Below, piece by piece: positions 30,930 to 38,968 of a stretch of 52,751 nt of DNA. Numbering within the stretch: position 1 is the first letter of the stretch; every line of letters begins with the position of its first letter. Both the position numbers and the translations under genes were made by a program. The DNA is from an uncultured Prevotellaceae bacterium. GTDB taxonomy: Bacteria > Bacteroidota > Bacteroidia > Bacteroidales > Bacteroidaceae. The DNA lies in assembly GCA_900317635.1 (NCBI GenBank), contig ONHN01000024.1, positions 1 through 52,751 of the forward strand, written 5' to 3'. The notes beneath the pieces are model-generated. The model was not told the DNA's origin, searched no databases, and saw only the letters and a list, made by a program, of their open reading frames with translations.

Positions 30930-32348
30930 TCAGAATTGGAAGTAGATGAATTGCACGTCGGAGCCAGCGTGGTAGAGGATGGCGGCGGCTAAGGCGAAGT
31001 AGGTTGCTAAGCGCAGACTGCTGGTGCGCCACTGGGCCACAGCCTGCAGCGGGTGGTCATAGCGTCGCGTCAGCCATTCGGCGGCGAACATAGCCACAAC
31101 GAGCGGCAGCATCGTCTTGCCATAGGCGGGCATAGCAAACGACCATCGCGAAAAGATGCCAGCTGCATACTGCACGGCATCGCTCAGCGTCGAGCTGCGA
31201 AAGAGCAGCCAGCCCGCCGCTACGAGGCCGAACGTGCGCAACGTCTGACCTATCTTGCGAAGGGCTGAGGCTGAAGCACGTTCAACCCTTTGTCGTCCCA
31301 GCAGGATGCGCGGCGTAAACAGTAAGGCGTGGTAGAGTCCCCACAGGACGAAGGTCCACGCCGCCCCGTGCCACAAGCCGCTGCAGAGGAAGACAAGCAG
31401 CGTGTTGCGAAGGTGGTGCCACGTGCCTTCGCGGCTCCCGCCAAGGGGGATATAGACGTAGTCGCGCAACCACGTCATCAGCGAGATGTGCCAACGGCGC
31501 CAAAAGTCGCTGATGCTACGTGCAAAGTAGGGTAGGCGGAAGTTTTGCATCAGGTCGATGCCAAACAGTCGCGCCGTGCCGATGGCGATGTCGCTGTAGC
31601 CGCTGAAGTCGCCGTAGATTTGAACGCTAAACAGCGCAATGCCCATCAGGAGCGTAGTGCTGTTCATGTGCTGATAGTCGGCAAAGATAGCATTCACGCC
31701 TTCGGCACAGCCATCGGCCACGACCACTTTCTTGAAGAAACCCCACAGCATCTGCCGCATGCCGCTGACGGCCTGCGCATAGTTGAAACGGCGCGGGCCG
31801 AGGAACTGAGGCAGCAGGTGCGTGGCACGTTCTATGGGACCCGCTACGAGTTGGGGGAAGAAACTCAAGTAGGCAAAAAAGGCAAGCACGTCGCGCGTGG
31901 GCTGAAGTCGTCCGCGTCGCACATCAATGACGTAGCTCAGGGCCTGAAACGTGTAGAAGCTAATGCCTACGGGCAGAATGATTTCAAGCAGCGGCAGCGA
32001 CGGCTGTGCCCACCCTAACCGAGCGAAGAGCAGGCGGGTGCTGTCGGCAAAGAAGTTGTAGTATTTGAAAACGCCCAGGATGCCCAGGTTGATGCCTACC
32101 ACAACCCACATCGCGGCCTTAGCCCGCCCCTCTTGTTCGCGCCACTTCGCTTCTGCAAGGCCACCGCCATAGCTCAGCAGCGTGGTCAGGGCCAGCAGGA
32201 GCGTAAAGCGCCAGTCCCACCAACCGTAAAAGAAGTAGCTCGCACCCACCACCAAGGCATTCTTCGCCCTTAGCGTAGGACAAAGATACCAATACGCCAA
32301 AAACACGATTGGCAGAAACAGCAGGTATTCAAACGAACTAAACGACAA
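30930..32348 (-). CDS. MBOAT-family O-acyltransferase (AlgI/DltB-like)
   Basis: 472 residues starting at a TTG codon (32348). No ATG is available in the right place and the family begins with this MSFSSFEYLLFLPIVFLAYW-like helix. About 11 membrane segments. The catalytic region shows GYSDIAIGTARLFGI, SDFWRRWHISLMTWLRDYVYIPLGGSR with the conserved His, and the second invariant His in CSGLWHGAAWTFVLWG. Such proteins take an acyl group from a cytoplasmic donor and pass it through the membrane. The partner is the SGNH-like product of the next gene. Upstream there is only a repeat hairpin, and I see no strong promoter. Confidence 0.9.
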   Translation of the reverse strand: MSFSSFEYLLFLPIVFLAYWYLCPTLRAKNALVVGASYFFYGWWDWRFTLLLALTTLLSYGGGLAEAKWREQEGRAKAAMWVVVGINLGILGVFKYYNFFADSTRLLFARLGWAQPSLPLLEIILPVGISFYTFQALSYVIDVRRGRLQPTRDVLAFFAYLSFFPQLVAGPIERATHLLPQFLGPRRFNYAQAVSGMRQMLWGFFKKVVVADGCAEGVNAIFADYQHMNSTTLLMGIALFSVQIYGDFSGYSDIAIGTARLFGIDLMQNFRLPYFARSISDFWRRWHISLMTWLRDYVYIPLGGSREGTWHHLRNTLLVFLCSGLWHGAAWTFVLWGLYHALLFTPRILLGRQRVERASASALRKIGQTLRTFGLVAAGWLLFRSSTLSDAVQYAAGIFSRWSFAMPAYGKTMLPLVVAMFAAEWLTRRYDHPLQAVAQWRTSSLRLATYFALAAAILYHAGSDVQFIYFQF

Positions 32349-32363
32349 GGCAGGAATGTAGAG

Positions 32364-32475
32364 TTAACAAGTGACAAGTGACGAGTGACAAGTGACGAGT
32401 GACGAGTTGCCGTTGCGCTCGTTAAGGCATAGCCAAACTTGTCGCTCGTAACTTGTCGCTTGTCACTCATAACTC
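32364..32475 (-). repeat. GACGAGTGACAAGT-family inverted repeat
   Basis: Four tandem GTGACRAGT words (32368-32406) face an inverted set (CTTGTCGCTCGTAACTTGTCGC, broken here into its words) at 32439-32467. It lies between the membrane-protein gene and the MBOAT gene on the minus strand and probably terminates the former. Confidence 0.6.
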
Positions 32476-32842
32476 AAGAAGCGTCTCTTTTCTCTTCCTT
32501 CTCCAGCTCAGCAGGCAGGCGAAAGGCAGTCCAGAGTTCAAAGACGGCGGCAATGGCAAGCGTGATTTTCCATTCGTCGGCGCGGAACGGGCGCCAGCCC
32601 AGCCAGTGCGACAGCATCAGTAGGGCCGTGATGCAAATGAAGAAAGCACCTAAAAGCTGTTGGCGACGCAACCGTCTCACCACGAAGTTGTCGCCATCGT
32701 AGCGCGCCCGTAGTTGCATCGGGACGAAAAGCACCGCCCCTGCAGCAAAGCAGAAGAAAGCGTAGGCAAAGTTATCTATAAATATAGGTAGCGCGGCACC
32801 TATAACAAGCAGGAGGCCGCCTAAAGAATAGATGTAGTTCAT
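32474..32842 (-). CDS. Small integral membrane protein of unknown function
   Basis: 122 residues with four hydrophobic helices at about 5-22, 27-43, 66-83 and 91-107 (SLGGLLLVIGAALPIFI, YAFFCFAAGAVLFVPMQL, LLGAFFICITALLMLSHWLG, ITLAIAAVFELWTAFRL) and an acidic C-terminal tail (ELEKEEKRDAS). The layout resembles small Bacteroidetes membrane proteins with no known role. It lies 171 nt downstream of the FtsB/DivIC gene on the same strand and may belong to its transcript. Confidence 0.7.
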   Translation of the reverse strand: MNYIYSLGGLLLVIGAALPIFIDNFAYAFFCFAAGAVLFVPMQLRARYDGDNFVVRRLRRQQLLGAFFICITALLMLSHWLGWRPFRADEWKITLAIAAVFELWTAFRLPAELEKEEKRDAS

Positions 32843-33013
32843 GCGTAAAGAGCTTAAGTCCCACTCCGTTTCTCCTCTTCTTTCTTTAAAGGAATGTAGG
32901 AAAGCTTCTTATTATTAGACGTGGGGGTGTGGCAGTACAGACTTAACGTTTATTGTTCAGGGTGTGTTGCTATCAGCTCCCTCCCTCGCCCCTAAGGGGA
33001 GAGAGGGGCTGAG

Positions 33014-33319
33014 CTACTTCTCATCATCAATCACGTAAACATCCTCGTTGTCGGTTTTCATAAAGAGGCGCACGCGCGCCACGTTCTCAACGGCTTCTTG
33101 GTCTTCTTGCAGTTCGCGCAGGGTGCGGCTGTCTTGCGCATACTTCTCGTCGTACTGCGCTATCTCCTCGCGCAGTTGGTCGTTGCGCTCGCGCAGTTGA
33201 TAGCGGTGGTAGAGGCTGTTGGGGTCGATGAAGCAAACAATGACGATGAACAAGGCTATCGTCCAGAAGTACTTGTGCTTCCAGATGTAGCTGCCGAACT
33301 TGCTAAGTTTCTTTCCCAT
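33014..33319 (-). CDS. FtsB/DivIC-family septum formation initiator
   Basis: 101 residues: a short basic cytoplasmic N terminus, one transmembrane helix (YFWTIALFIVIVCFI, about 18-32), then a periplasmic coiled coil (YHRYQLRERNDQLREEIAQY) and a C-terminal acidic end. This is the layout of FtsB/DivIC, which with FtsL and FtsQ joins the divisome and activates septal peptidoglycan synthesis. It lies 27 nt after panD on the same strand, so it is likely co-transcribed. Confidence 0.85.
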   Translation of the reverse strand: MGKKLSKFGSYIWKHKYFWTIALFIVIVCFIDPNSLYHRYQLRERNDQLREEIAQYDEKYAQDSRTLRELQEDQEAVENVARVRLFMKTDNEDVYVIDDEK

Positions 33320-33346
33320 AATGTCGTTCTGTTTAGCGGGTAATGT

Positions 33347-33694
33347 CTACGAAAGGCGGTTGTGCTCGTTGGGGAAAACCACGCAGGGCTTGTGCTGCTT
33401 AGCTTCCTCGGGTGTCATTTGCGCGTAAGCCATGATGATGACCTCGTCGCCCACCTGAAACAAGCGCGCGGCAGCTCCGTTGAGGCAGATGCAGCCCGAA
33501 CCGCGTTCGCCACTGATGGTGTAGGTCTCTATGCGCGCACCATTGCTGTTGTTGACAACGTGTACTTTCTCGCTGGGCAGTATGCCTGCCGCGTCAAGCA
33601 GGTCGGCATCAATCGTGATGCTGCCCATGTAGTGCAAGTTGGCCTCGCTGACGCGAGCACAATGTATCTTTGATTTGAGCAGAGTGATTAGCAC
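33347..33694 (-). CDS. panD: Aspartate 1-decarboxylase
   Basis: 115 residues from a GTG start at 33694. No ATG fits, and the family starts with this [20 protein letters not shown] segment. The enzyme makes beta-alanine from aspartate for pantothenate synthesis. It is a pyruvoyl enzyme made by self-cleavage at Gly-Ser, visible as YMGSITID around residue 24-25. The conserved [13 protein letters not shown] and LNGAAARL blocks follow. It lies 163 nt after panC on the same strand. The gap contains a T-rich stretch and a short GAGAGG palindrome. Confidence 0.96.
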   Translation of the reverse strand: MLITLLKSKIHCARVSEANLHYMGSITIDADLLDAAGILPSEKVHVVNNSNGARIETYTISGERGSGCICLNGAAARLFQVGDEVIIMAYAQMTPEEAKQHKPCVVFPNEHNRLS

Positions 33695-33857
33695 GGGGGT
33701 AAGTGTTGTATTGTTAGTTTAAGCCTCTCCCCATCCCGTTCCTCCCCCAAAGGGGTAGAAGCTTGGTTATTTCTTGAAGGCCGTGAGGGGCTTGGCTCTT
33801 GTTCTTACTATACTATTCCCCTCTCGCCCTCTTGGAGAGAGGAGGGGGGCGGGGCTT

Positions 33858-34706
33858 CTATTTATACCTCACATTGTCAATAAGCCGCACGCGCTTCGCG
33901 CCGCAATAGACCGTGATGCAGCCCACGATGTCGTTCGTCACTTCCCAGTCGGGCAAACTTTGCAGGCTACAACCATCGACAATTTCGAAGTATTCTACCT
34001 CGAAACCCTCAAGGCTGTTGAGCGTGTCCACAACGAAGTTGCGCGTTTCTTCCAGGCTATGGTTGCGGGCGTAGGCACGACTGAAGAAGAGGATGCGCGA
34101 GATGTTAGTGGCCAGTTTACGCTCATCGGCAGAGAGCAGGGTGTTGCGGCTGCTAAGCGCTAAGCCGTCCGCTTCGCGCACGATGGGGCAGGGCACAATC
34201 TCCAAGGCGGGGAACAACTCCTTGGCCATAGCGCGGATAACGGCTATCTGCTGGAAGTCCTTCTCGCCAAAGTAGGCGCGGTCGGGCTCAACGGCGGCAA
34301 AGAGCTTGCTGACAACCTGACAAACCCCGTTGAAATGGCCTGGACGGCGCGGTCCCTCCATGACGTCCATCACGCCATCGTAATGAAATTGTCGTGTGTC
34401 GGGTTCGGGATACATAGCCTCTACCGTGGGCTCGAAAACGAGGTCGGCACCCAGTTCTCGCAACAAGGCCTCATCGGCTTCGGGCGTACGAGGGTAACGC
34501 TCCAAGTCGGTAGCATCGTTAAACTGCGTGGGATTCACAAACACGCTCACCACCGTCACGTCGTTCTCTTCAACGCTGCGCGCCACGAGCGAGGCGTGGC
34601 CAGCGTGCAAGGCACCCATCGTGGGCACGAGGCCAATCTTCTTGCCAGCCTGCCGCAAGGGGCTAAGCACGTCTTGCAGGGCAGGAATGGTACGAACTAC
34701 TTGCAT
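33858..34706 (-). CDS. panC: Pantothenate synthetase
   Basis: 282 residues, full length. It condenses pantoate and beta-alanine with ATP to pantothenate through a pantoyl-adenylate. Visible: the [14 protein letters not shown] (HIGH-type) ATP site, VFVNPTQFN, the pantoate site YFGEKDFQQ and the KMSKS-like SSRNTLLS. First gene of the panC-panD-ftsB group. panB is not in the window. Confidence 0.97.
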   Translation of the reverse strand: MQVVRTIPALQDVLSPLRQAGKKIGLVPTMGALHAGHASLVARSVEENDVTVVSVFVNPTQFNDATDLERYPRTPEADEALLRELGADLVFEPTVEAMYPEPDTRQFHYDGVMDVMEGPRRPGHFNGVCQVVSKLFAAVEPDRAYFGEKDFQQIAVIRAMAKELFPALEIVPCPIVREADGLALSSRNTLLSADERKLATNISRILFFSRAYARNHSLEETRNFVVDTLNSLEGFEVEYFEIVDGCSLQSLPDWEVTNDIVGCITVYCGAKRVRLIDNVRYK

Positions 34707-34734
34707 AAAGTATGTTTTTAATTGTTAGCAGGCG

Positions 34735-34798
34735 ACGAGTAGGGCTACGCCTTAATGAGCGCGTCAGCAACTTGTCGCTCGCCACTCGTCCCTCGTCA
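34735..34798 (-). repeat. Degenerate GACGAGTGACAAGT-family repeat upstream of panC
   Basis: GCGACGAGTAGGGCTACGCC (34732 on) faces CGCGTCAGCAACTTGTCGC and CCACTCGTCCCTCGTC (to 34798). It is a weaker member of the family, in the panC leader. A TAACTTTG on the minus strand at 34829-34836 could be the panC -7 element. Confidence 0.5.
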
Positions 34799-34883
34799 AC
34801 TTCTTTTTCGGTTTTCTTTTTGTGGCTGCAAAGTTACTAAGGAGTGGCGGAAATGTAAAGTGAAACTAAAAGAAAAAGTAGGC

Positions 34884-34911
34884 TTGTTTTCTAATAAAAG
34901 TTGTATCTTTG
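34884..34911 (+). promoter_or_regulatory. Promoter of the M18 aminopeptidase gene
   Basis: TTG (34884-34886), a 17-nt spacer and TATCTTTG (34904-34911), 86 nt before the start codon at 34998. Confidence 0.6.
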
Positions 34912-34997
34912 CCTATCGCAAATACAATGCTAACAACGTATAAGTGCGAAAACGTCCGTTTCCAACGAAAGTTTTGCGCTTAAACCATGAACGAGCT

Positions 34998-36314
34998 ATG
35001 ATCAACCGACTCCTACATTATCTTGACGCTTCGCCCGTCAACTTTTTGGCTGTCAAGCAGCTCTCCGCTGCTTTAGACGCAGCGGGTTTCAAGCGTCTTG
35101 ACGCATCCCAACCGCTTACGACCGCTGTGGCCGATGGCGGCAAGTTCTACGTCACTAAGAACGACTCGTCGCTCTATGCCTTCCGCCTCGGGCGCAAGCC
35201 TTTGAGCGACGTGGGCTTCCGCCTGCTGTGTGCCCACTGCGACTCGCCCACGTTCCGCATCAAACCTAACGCCGAAATGCTGAGCGATGGCGGCCTCGTA
35301 AGGCTCAACACGGAAGTGTATGGCGGCCCTATTATGTCAACATGGTTCGACCGTCCGCTGACCCTTGCCGGTCGCGTCGTCGTGCGTGGTGCAGACGCTT
35401 TCTCGCCTCGCACGCGCTTGTTCCACATACAGCGCCCGCTCTTGCAAATCAGTTCGTTGGCCATTCACTTCAATCGCGCCGTCAACGACGGCGTGAAGCT
35501 CAGCCGGCAGAAGGACGTGCTGCCCCTGCTCGGCCTAATCAGCAGCGAGCTGGAGCGGGGCAATATGTTGCTAAACCTCATCGTCGATGAACTGAGCAAA
35601 GAGGAACCCGTGCGGCGCGAAGATATTCTCGATTTCGACCTCTACCTGGCCGATGCCGTGCCAGCTTGCACCTTTGGCGCACGAAACGAGTTTCTTTCTT
35701 CGGGCCGTTTAGACGACCTCTCTATGTGCTTTGCTGGCTTGGAGGCCTTGCTGGGGTCGGACGTGGCCGACGCAACGCAGGTGCTTGCCATCTTCGACAA
35801 TGAAGAGACGGGCTCGCAAACGAAGCAGGGGGCTGGCAGTCCGTTCCTCGCCTCGCTCCTGCGCCGCATCGTAGGTGTGCAGGGCGGTAGCGAAGAGGAC
35901 TTCTGGCGCGCCGTAGAGCACGCCTTTATGATTTCGGCGGACAACGCACACGCCTTCCACCCCAACTATGCCGAAAAGTACGACCCCACGACCCATCCCG
36001 TCCTTGGCGGCGGCCCCGTCATCAAGTTCAACGCGGCCCAGAAGTACGCCAGCGATGCCGTCTCGGCCGCCGTCTTCGCCTCGCTCTGCGAGGAGGCTGG
36101 CGTGCCCTATCAGCGTTTTGTCAACCACAGCGACGTGGCTGGCGGCAGCACGTTGGGCAACATCCTCGCAGCGTCGCTCCCCCTGCGCGGTGTGGACATG
36201 GGTGCCGGCATTTTGGCCATGCACAGCTGCCGCGAAACGGGTAGCGTGGCCGACTACGAGTATTGCGTCCGCGCCTTTATGCAGTTCTTTAAACATTTGA
36301 CAAATCAGCGGTAA
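34998..36314 (+). CDS. M18 family aminopeptidase
   Basis: 438 residues from the ATG at 34998. An upstream GTG (34944) would lie in the leader. Zinc-dependent cytoplasmic aminopeptidase. Metal and catalytic residues are seen in LLCAHCDSPTFRIKP (His-x-Asp), LAIFDNEETGSQTKQGAGS (Glu-Glu pair), SADNAHAFHP and the last ligand in AMHSCRETG. It probably trims peptides that enter the cell, together with the DPP IV encoded next, which starts 88 nt later and may be in the same operon. Confidence 0.93.
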   Translation: MINRLLHYLDASPVNFLAVKQLSAALDAAGFKRLDASQPLTTAVADGGKFYVTKNDSSLYAFRLGRKPLSDVGFRLLCAHCDSPTFRIKPNAEMLSDGGLVRLNTEVYGGPIMSTWFDRPLTLAGRVVVRGADAFSPRTRLFHIQRPLLQISSLAIHFNRAVNDGVKLSRQKDVLPLLGLISSELERGNMLLNLIVDELSKEEPVRREDILDFDLYLADAVPACTFGARNEFLSSGRLDDLSMCFAGLEALLGSDVADATQVLAIFDNEETGSQTKQGAGSPFLASLLRRIVGVQGGSEEDFWRAVEHAFMISADNAHAFHPNYAEKYDPTTHPVLGGGPVIKFNAAQKYASDAVSAAVFASLCEEAGVPYQRFVNHSDVAGGSTLGNILAASLPLRGVDMGAGILAMHSCRETGSVADYEYCVRAFMQFFKHLTNQR

Positions 36315-36338
36315 AAGAATATCCGCGTAGCTATGTAT

Positions 36339-36357
36339 GTTGCCATGTCATGGCAAC
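36339..36357. promoter_or_regulatory. 19-bp palindrome upstream of the DPP IV gene
   Basis: GTTGCCATGTCATGGCAAC, arms of nine bases around one base, 46 nt before the ATG at 36403. A close match (48802-48820) lies 37 nt before the GT39 gene. It may be an operator or a leader hairpin. Confidence 0.55.
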
Positions 36358-36402
36358 CTTGAAGCTTTTGCGGCCTATAATCTTAAGAAATTCTTAACAA
36401 CA

Positions 36403-38604
36403 ATGAATATTCGCACACTTTTTGCAGTAACCTTGTATGCTGCACTTCCTCTTCTTGCTACAGCACAAACCGTCGGCCTGACGCTTGAGCAAGTGACGGG
36501 CGGAGCCTATTATCCGCAATACGTTTATGGCGTAAGCCCCGCAGCCGATGGTAAGAGCTACACGCAGCTCAGCGACGACGGCAGGCAAATCCTGCGTCGG
36601 AGTTTCAAGACGGGCGAAACCGAAGAAGTCCTTTTCGACTGTGCCGAAGCCATCGGTTCGCCGCGCATCGACCGCCTTGATGGTTACACGCTTTCGCCCG
36701 ACGGGCGGCGCATTCTCTTGCAGACCCAGCGCAAGGCGATTTATCGCCACAGCTACACCGCCGTCCACTACGTCTATGACATTGCCGCTAAGCGCTACGA
36801 ACCGCTTTCCGACGGCGGGCCACAGCAGGTGCCGCTCTTCTCGCCCGACGGAACAATGATAGCCTTCGTTCGCAACAACGACCTCTACCTCGTCAAGCTC
36901 CTTTTCAATCGTGCCGAAAGCCGCGTGACGGAAGACGGTAAGTTCAATGCCGTGCTCAACGGCATCCCCGACTGGGTGAACGAAGAGGAGTTCTCCACCA
37001 ACCGCAGCTTCGACTTCAGCAGCGACAGCCGCCTACTGGCTTGGGTGCGCTATGACGAAAGCAAGGTGCCCGTCTATTCTATGACCATGTACAAAGGCCT
37101 GCGCCCCGAGCTGAAACAAAACGACGAATATCCAGGTAGCTACGACTATAAATACCCCGTGGCGGGTGCAAAAAACTCGGAGGTCAGCGTGTGGAGCTAC
37201 GACATTCAGAGCCACGTGACGCGACAGCTCGAAGTGCCCGTCGATAGCGACGGCTACGTGCCGCGCATACAGTTTACGAGTGATCCCGACCGCCTGTGCG
37301 TTGTCACGCTCAACCGCCTGCAAAACGACATGCGCCTCTACATGGTCAATGCGCGCTCCACCGTGGCACAGATGGTGCTCATGGAGACCGACGATCGCTA
37401 CATCAAAGAGACGGCCTACGGCAACCTGCGTTTCTATCCAGGGCAGTTTGTCCTCATGAGTGGGCGCACGGGCTACGACCACCTTTATCTCTACGACCTG
37501 CAAGGCAACCTCATCCGTCCGCTGACCAAGGGCGCGTACGACGTGACGGCTTTCTATGGCTACGACCCCAAGACGGGAGCAACCTACTACCAAAGCTGTG
37601 CAGAAAGTCCCTTGCGCCGCGCAGTTTACACAACAGATAAGAGTGGACACGAGCGCAAACTCTCGACCGACGTGGGCACCAACAGCGCCACGTTTTCGGC
37701 CGACTTCAAATACTTCCTCAACGTCTTCAGCTCCACCGCCCAGCCGCCCGTGACGACGCTGCGAGATGCCGACGGGAAATTGCTCCACACGATGGTTGAC
37801 AACGCCCAACTCAAGCAACGCGTCGATGCCCTCGGAGCGCAGAAAGAGTTCTTTAGCTTCACAACCGCCGACGGCGTGCAGCTGAACGGCTGGATGCTCA
37901 AGCCGAAGGACTTCGACGCGTCGAAGAAGTATCCGCTCATCATGTATCAGTACAGCGGCCCAGGCTCGCAAGAAGTGAAAGACGTCTGGAACATTGGTTT
38001 CATGCCTGGCGGACTATTTGAAACGTATATGGCCGAGCGCGGCTACCTCTTTGCCATCGTCGACGGACGCGGTACGGGGGCGCGCGGAGCCGACTTTGAG
38101 AAATGCACCTACCTGCACCTCGGACAGTTGGAGAGCCACGATCAGGCCGAAGCAGCGGCCTATCTCGGAGGTCTGCCCTACGTTGACGCTTCGCGCATAG
38201 GCATTTGGGGATGGTCCTTCGGCGGTTTCAACACGTTGATGTCAATGAGCGAGGACCGAGGTTTGTTTAAGGCAGGTGTGGCCGTGGCCGCACCCAGCAA
38301 TTGGAAGTACTACGACACGGTCTATACCGAACGCTTCATGCGTACGCCCCAACAGAATGCTGGCTACGACGATTGCCCCATCACGCGCGCGCCGCAGCTG
38401 CAAGGCAAACTCCTCCTCGTGCACGGCACAGCCGACGACAACGTTCACTTCCGCAACTGCACCGAGATGAGCGAAGCTCTCGTGCAAGCAGGCAAACAGT
38501 TCGAAATGCAGATCTACACCAACCGCAACCACTTCATCAACGGCGGACAAACCCGTCTGCACCTCTTCCGCCGTATAGCGGAGTTTTTCGAAAAGAATTT
38601 GTAA
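36403..38604 (+). CDS. Dipeptidyl peptidase IV, S9B prolyl oligopeptidase family
   Basis: 733 residues from the ATG at 36403 with a signal peptide (MNIRTLFAVTLYAALPLLATA). An upstream ATG at 36337 would be disrupted by the palindrome. Residues about 25-480 form the beta-propeller and include the DPP IV-type Glu motif DWVNEEEF, which holds the peptide N terminus. The C-terminal alpha/beta-hydrolase has the catalytic Ser in GWSFGGFNTL, the Asp in HGTADDNVHF and the His in NRNHFINGG. It removes X-Pro and X-Ala dipeptides in the periplasm, a usual step in Bacteroidetes peptide use. Confidence 0.93.
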   Translation: MNIRTLFAVTLYAALPLLATAQTVGLTLEQVTGGAYYPQYVYGVSPAADGKSYTQLSDDGRQILRRSFKTGETEEVLFDCAEAIGSPRIDRLDGYTLSPDGRRILLQTQRKAIYRHSYTAVHYVYDIAAKRYEPLSDGGPQQVPLFSPDGTMIAFVRNNDLYLVKLLFNRAESRVTEDGKFNAVLNGIPDWVNEEEFSTNRSFDFSSDSRLLAWVRYDESKVPVYSMTMYKGLRPELKQNDEYPGSYDYKYPVAGAKNSEVSVWSYDIQSHVTRQLEVPVDSDGYVPRIQFTSDPDRLCVVTLNRLQNDMRLYMVNARSTVAQMVLMETDDRYIKETAYGNLRFYPGQFVLMSGRTGYDHLYLYDLQGNLIRPLTKGAYDVTAFYGYDPKTGATYYQSCAESPLRRAVYTTDKSGHERKLSTDVGTNSATFSADFKYFLNVFSSTAQPPVTTLRDADGKLLHTMVDNAQLKQRVDALGAQKEFFSFTTADGVQLNGWMLKPKDFDASKKYPLIMYQYSGPGSQEVKDVWNIGFMPGGLFETYMAERGYLFAIVDGRGTGARGADFEKCTYLHLGQLESHDQAEAAAYLGGLPYVDASRIGIWGWSFGGFNTLMSMSEDRGLFKAGVAVAAPSNWKYYDTVYTERFMRTPQQNAGYDDCPITRAPQLQGKLLLVHGTADDNVHFRNCTEMSEALVQAGKQFEMQIYTNRNHFINGGQTRLHLFRRIAEFFEKNL

Positions 38605-38628
38605 AATCCCCGTCACTTACAACCGATT

Positions 38629-38666
38629 TTTTCAGGGCAGGGCGCATTCGCGTTCTGCCCTGAAAA
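38629..38666 (+). terminator. Terminator of the DPP IV gene
   Basis: TTTTCAGGGCAG (38629-38640) pairs with CTGCCCTGAAAA (38655-38666) in a perfect 12-bp stem, 25 nt after the stop codon. Confidence 0.85.
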
Positions 38667-38712
38667 TCATGTGCTTATGGCTCGTTCGTGCTTTGCCAGG
38701 CTCCGAAAGCCT

Positions 38713-38822
38713 CACTTCCAGGCTTTGAAAGTGAGACTTTCAGGCTTTGGAGGGTGGACTTTCAGGCTTTGAAAGTGAGACTTTCAGGCTTTGAAAGGAC
38801 GGCTTTCAAGGCCTGACGTGAC
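38713..38822. repeat. Five-unit 22-bp tandem array upstream of the GH20-GH33 gene
   Basis: Units begin at 38713, 38735, 38757, 38779 and 38801, an exact 22-bp period, consensus GACTTTCAGGCTTTGRAAG, the first and last diverged. Same family, same period and same unit number as 23025-23134. A promoter lies 78 nt further on. The gap also contains one GTGGCGAGTGACGATTGACA word (38845 on) of the other dispersed family. Confidence 0.9.
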
Positions 38823-38899
38823 GGGGAGCGACAAGGGGCGGGTGGCGGGTGGCGAGTGACGATTGACAAGTGAGGGATGCAAATTTTTGAGAACTTTGC

Positions 38900-38930
38900 T
38901 TTGCATTCTTGAGATAAAGTCGTATTTTTG
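38900..38930 (+). promoter_or_regulatory. Promoter of the GH20-GH33 gene
   Basis: TTTG (38900-38903), a 19-nt spacer and TATTTTTG (38923-38930), 38 nt before the ATG at 38969. Confidence 0.75.
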
Positions 38931-38968
38931 CCAACAAACGATTGTTCAAAACTTTAAACTATAAAGCA

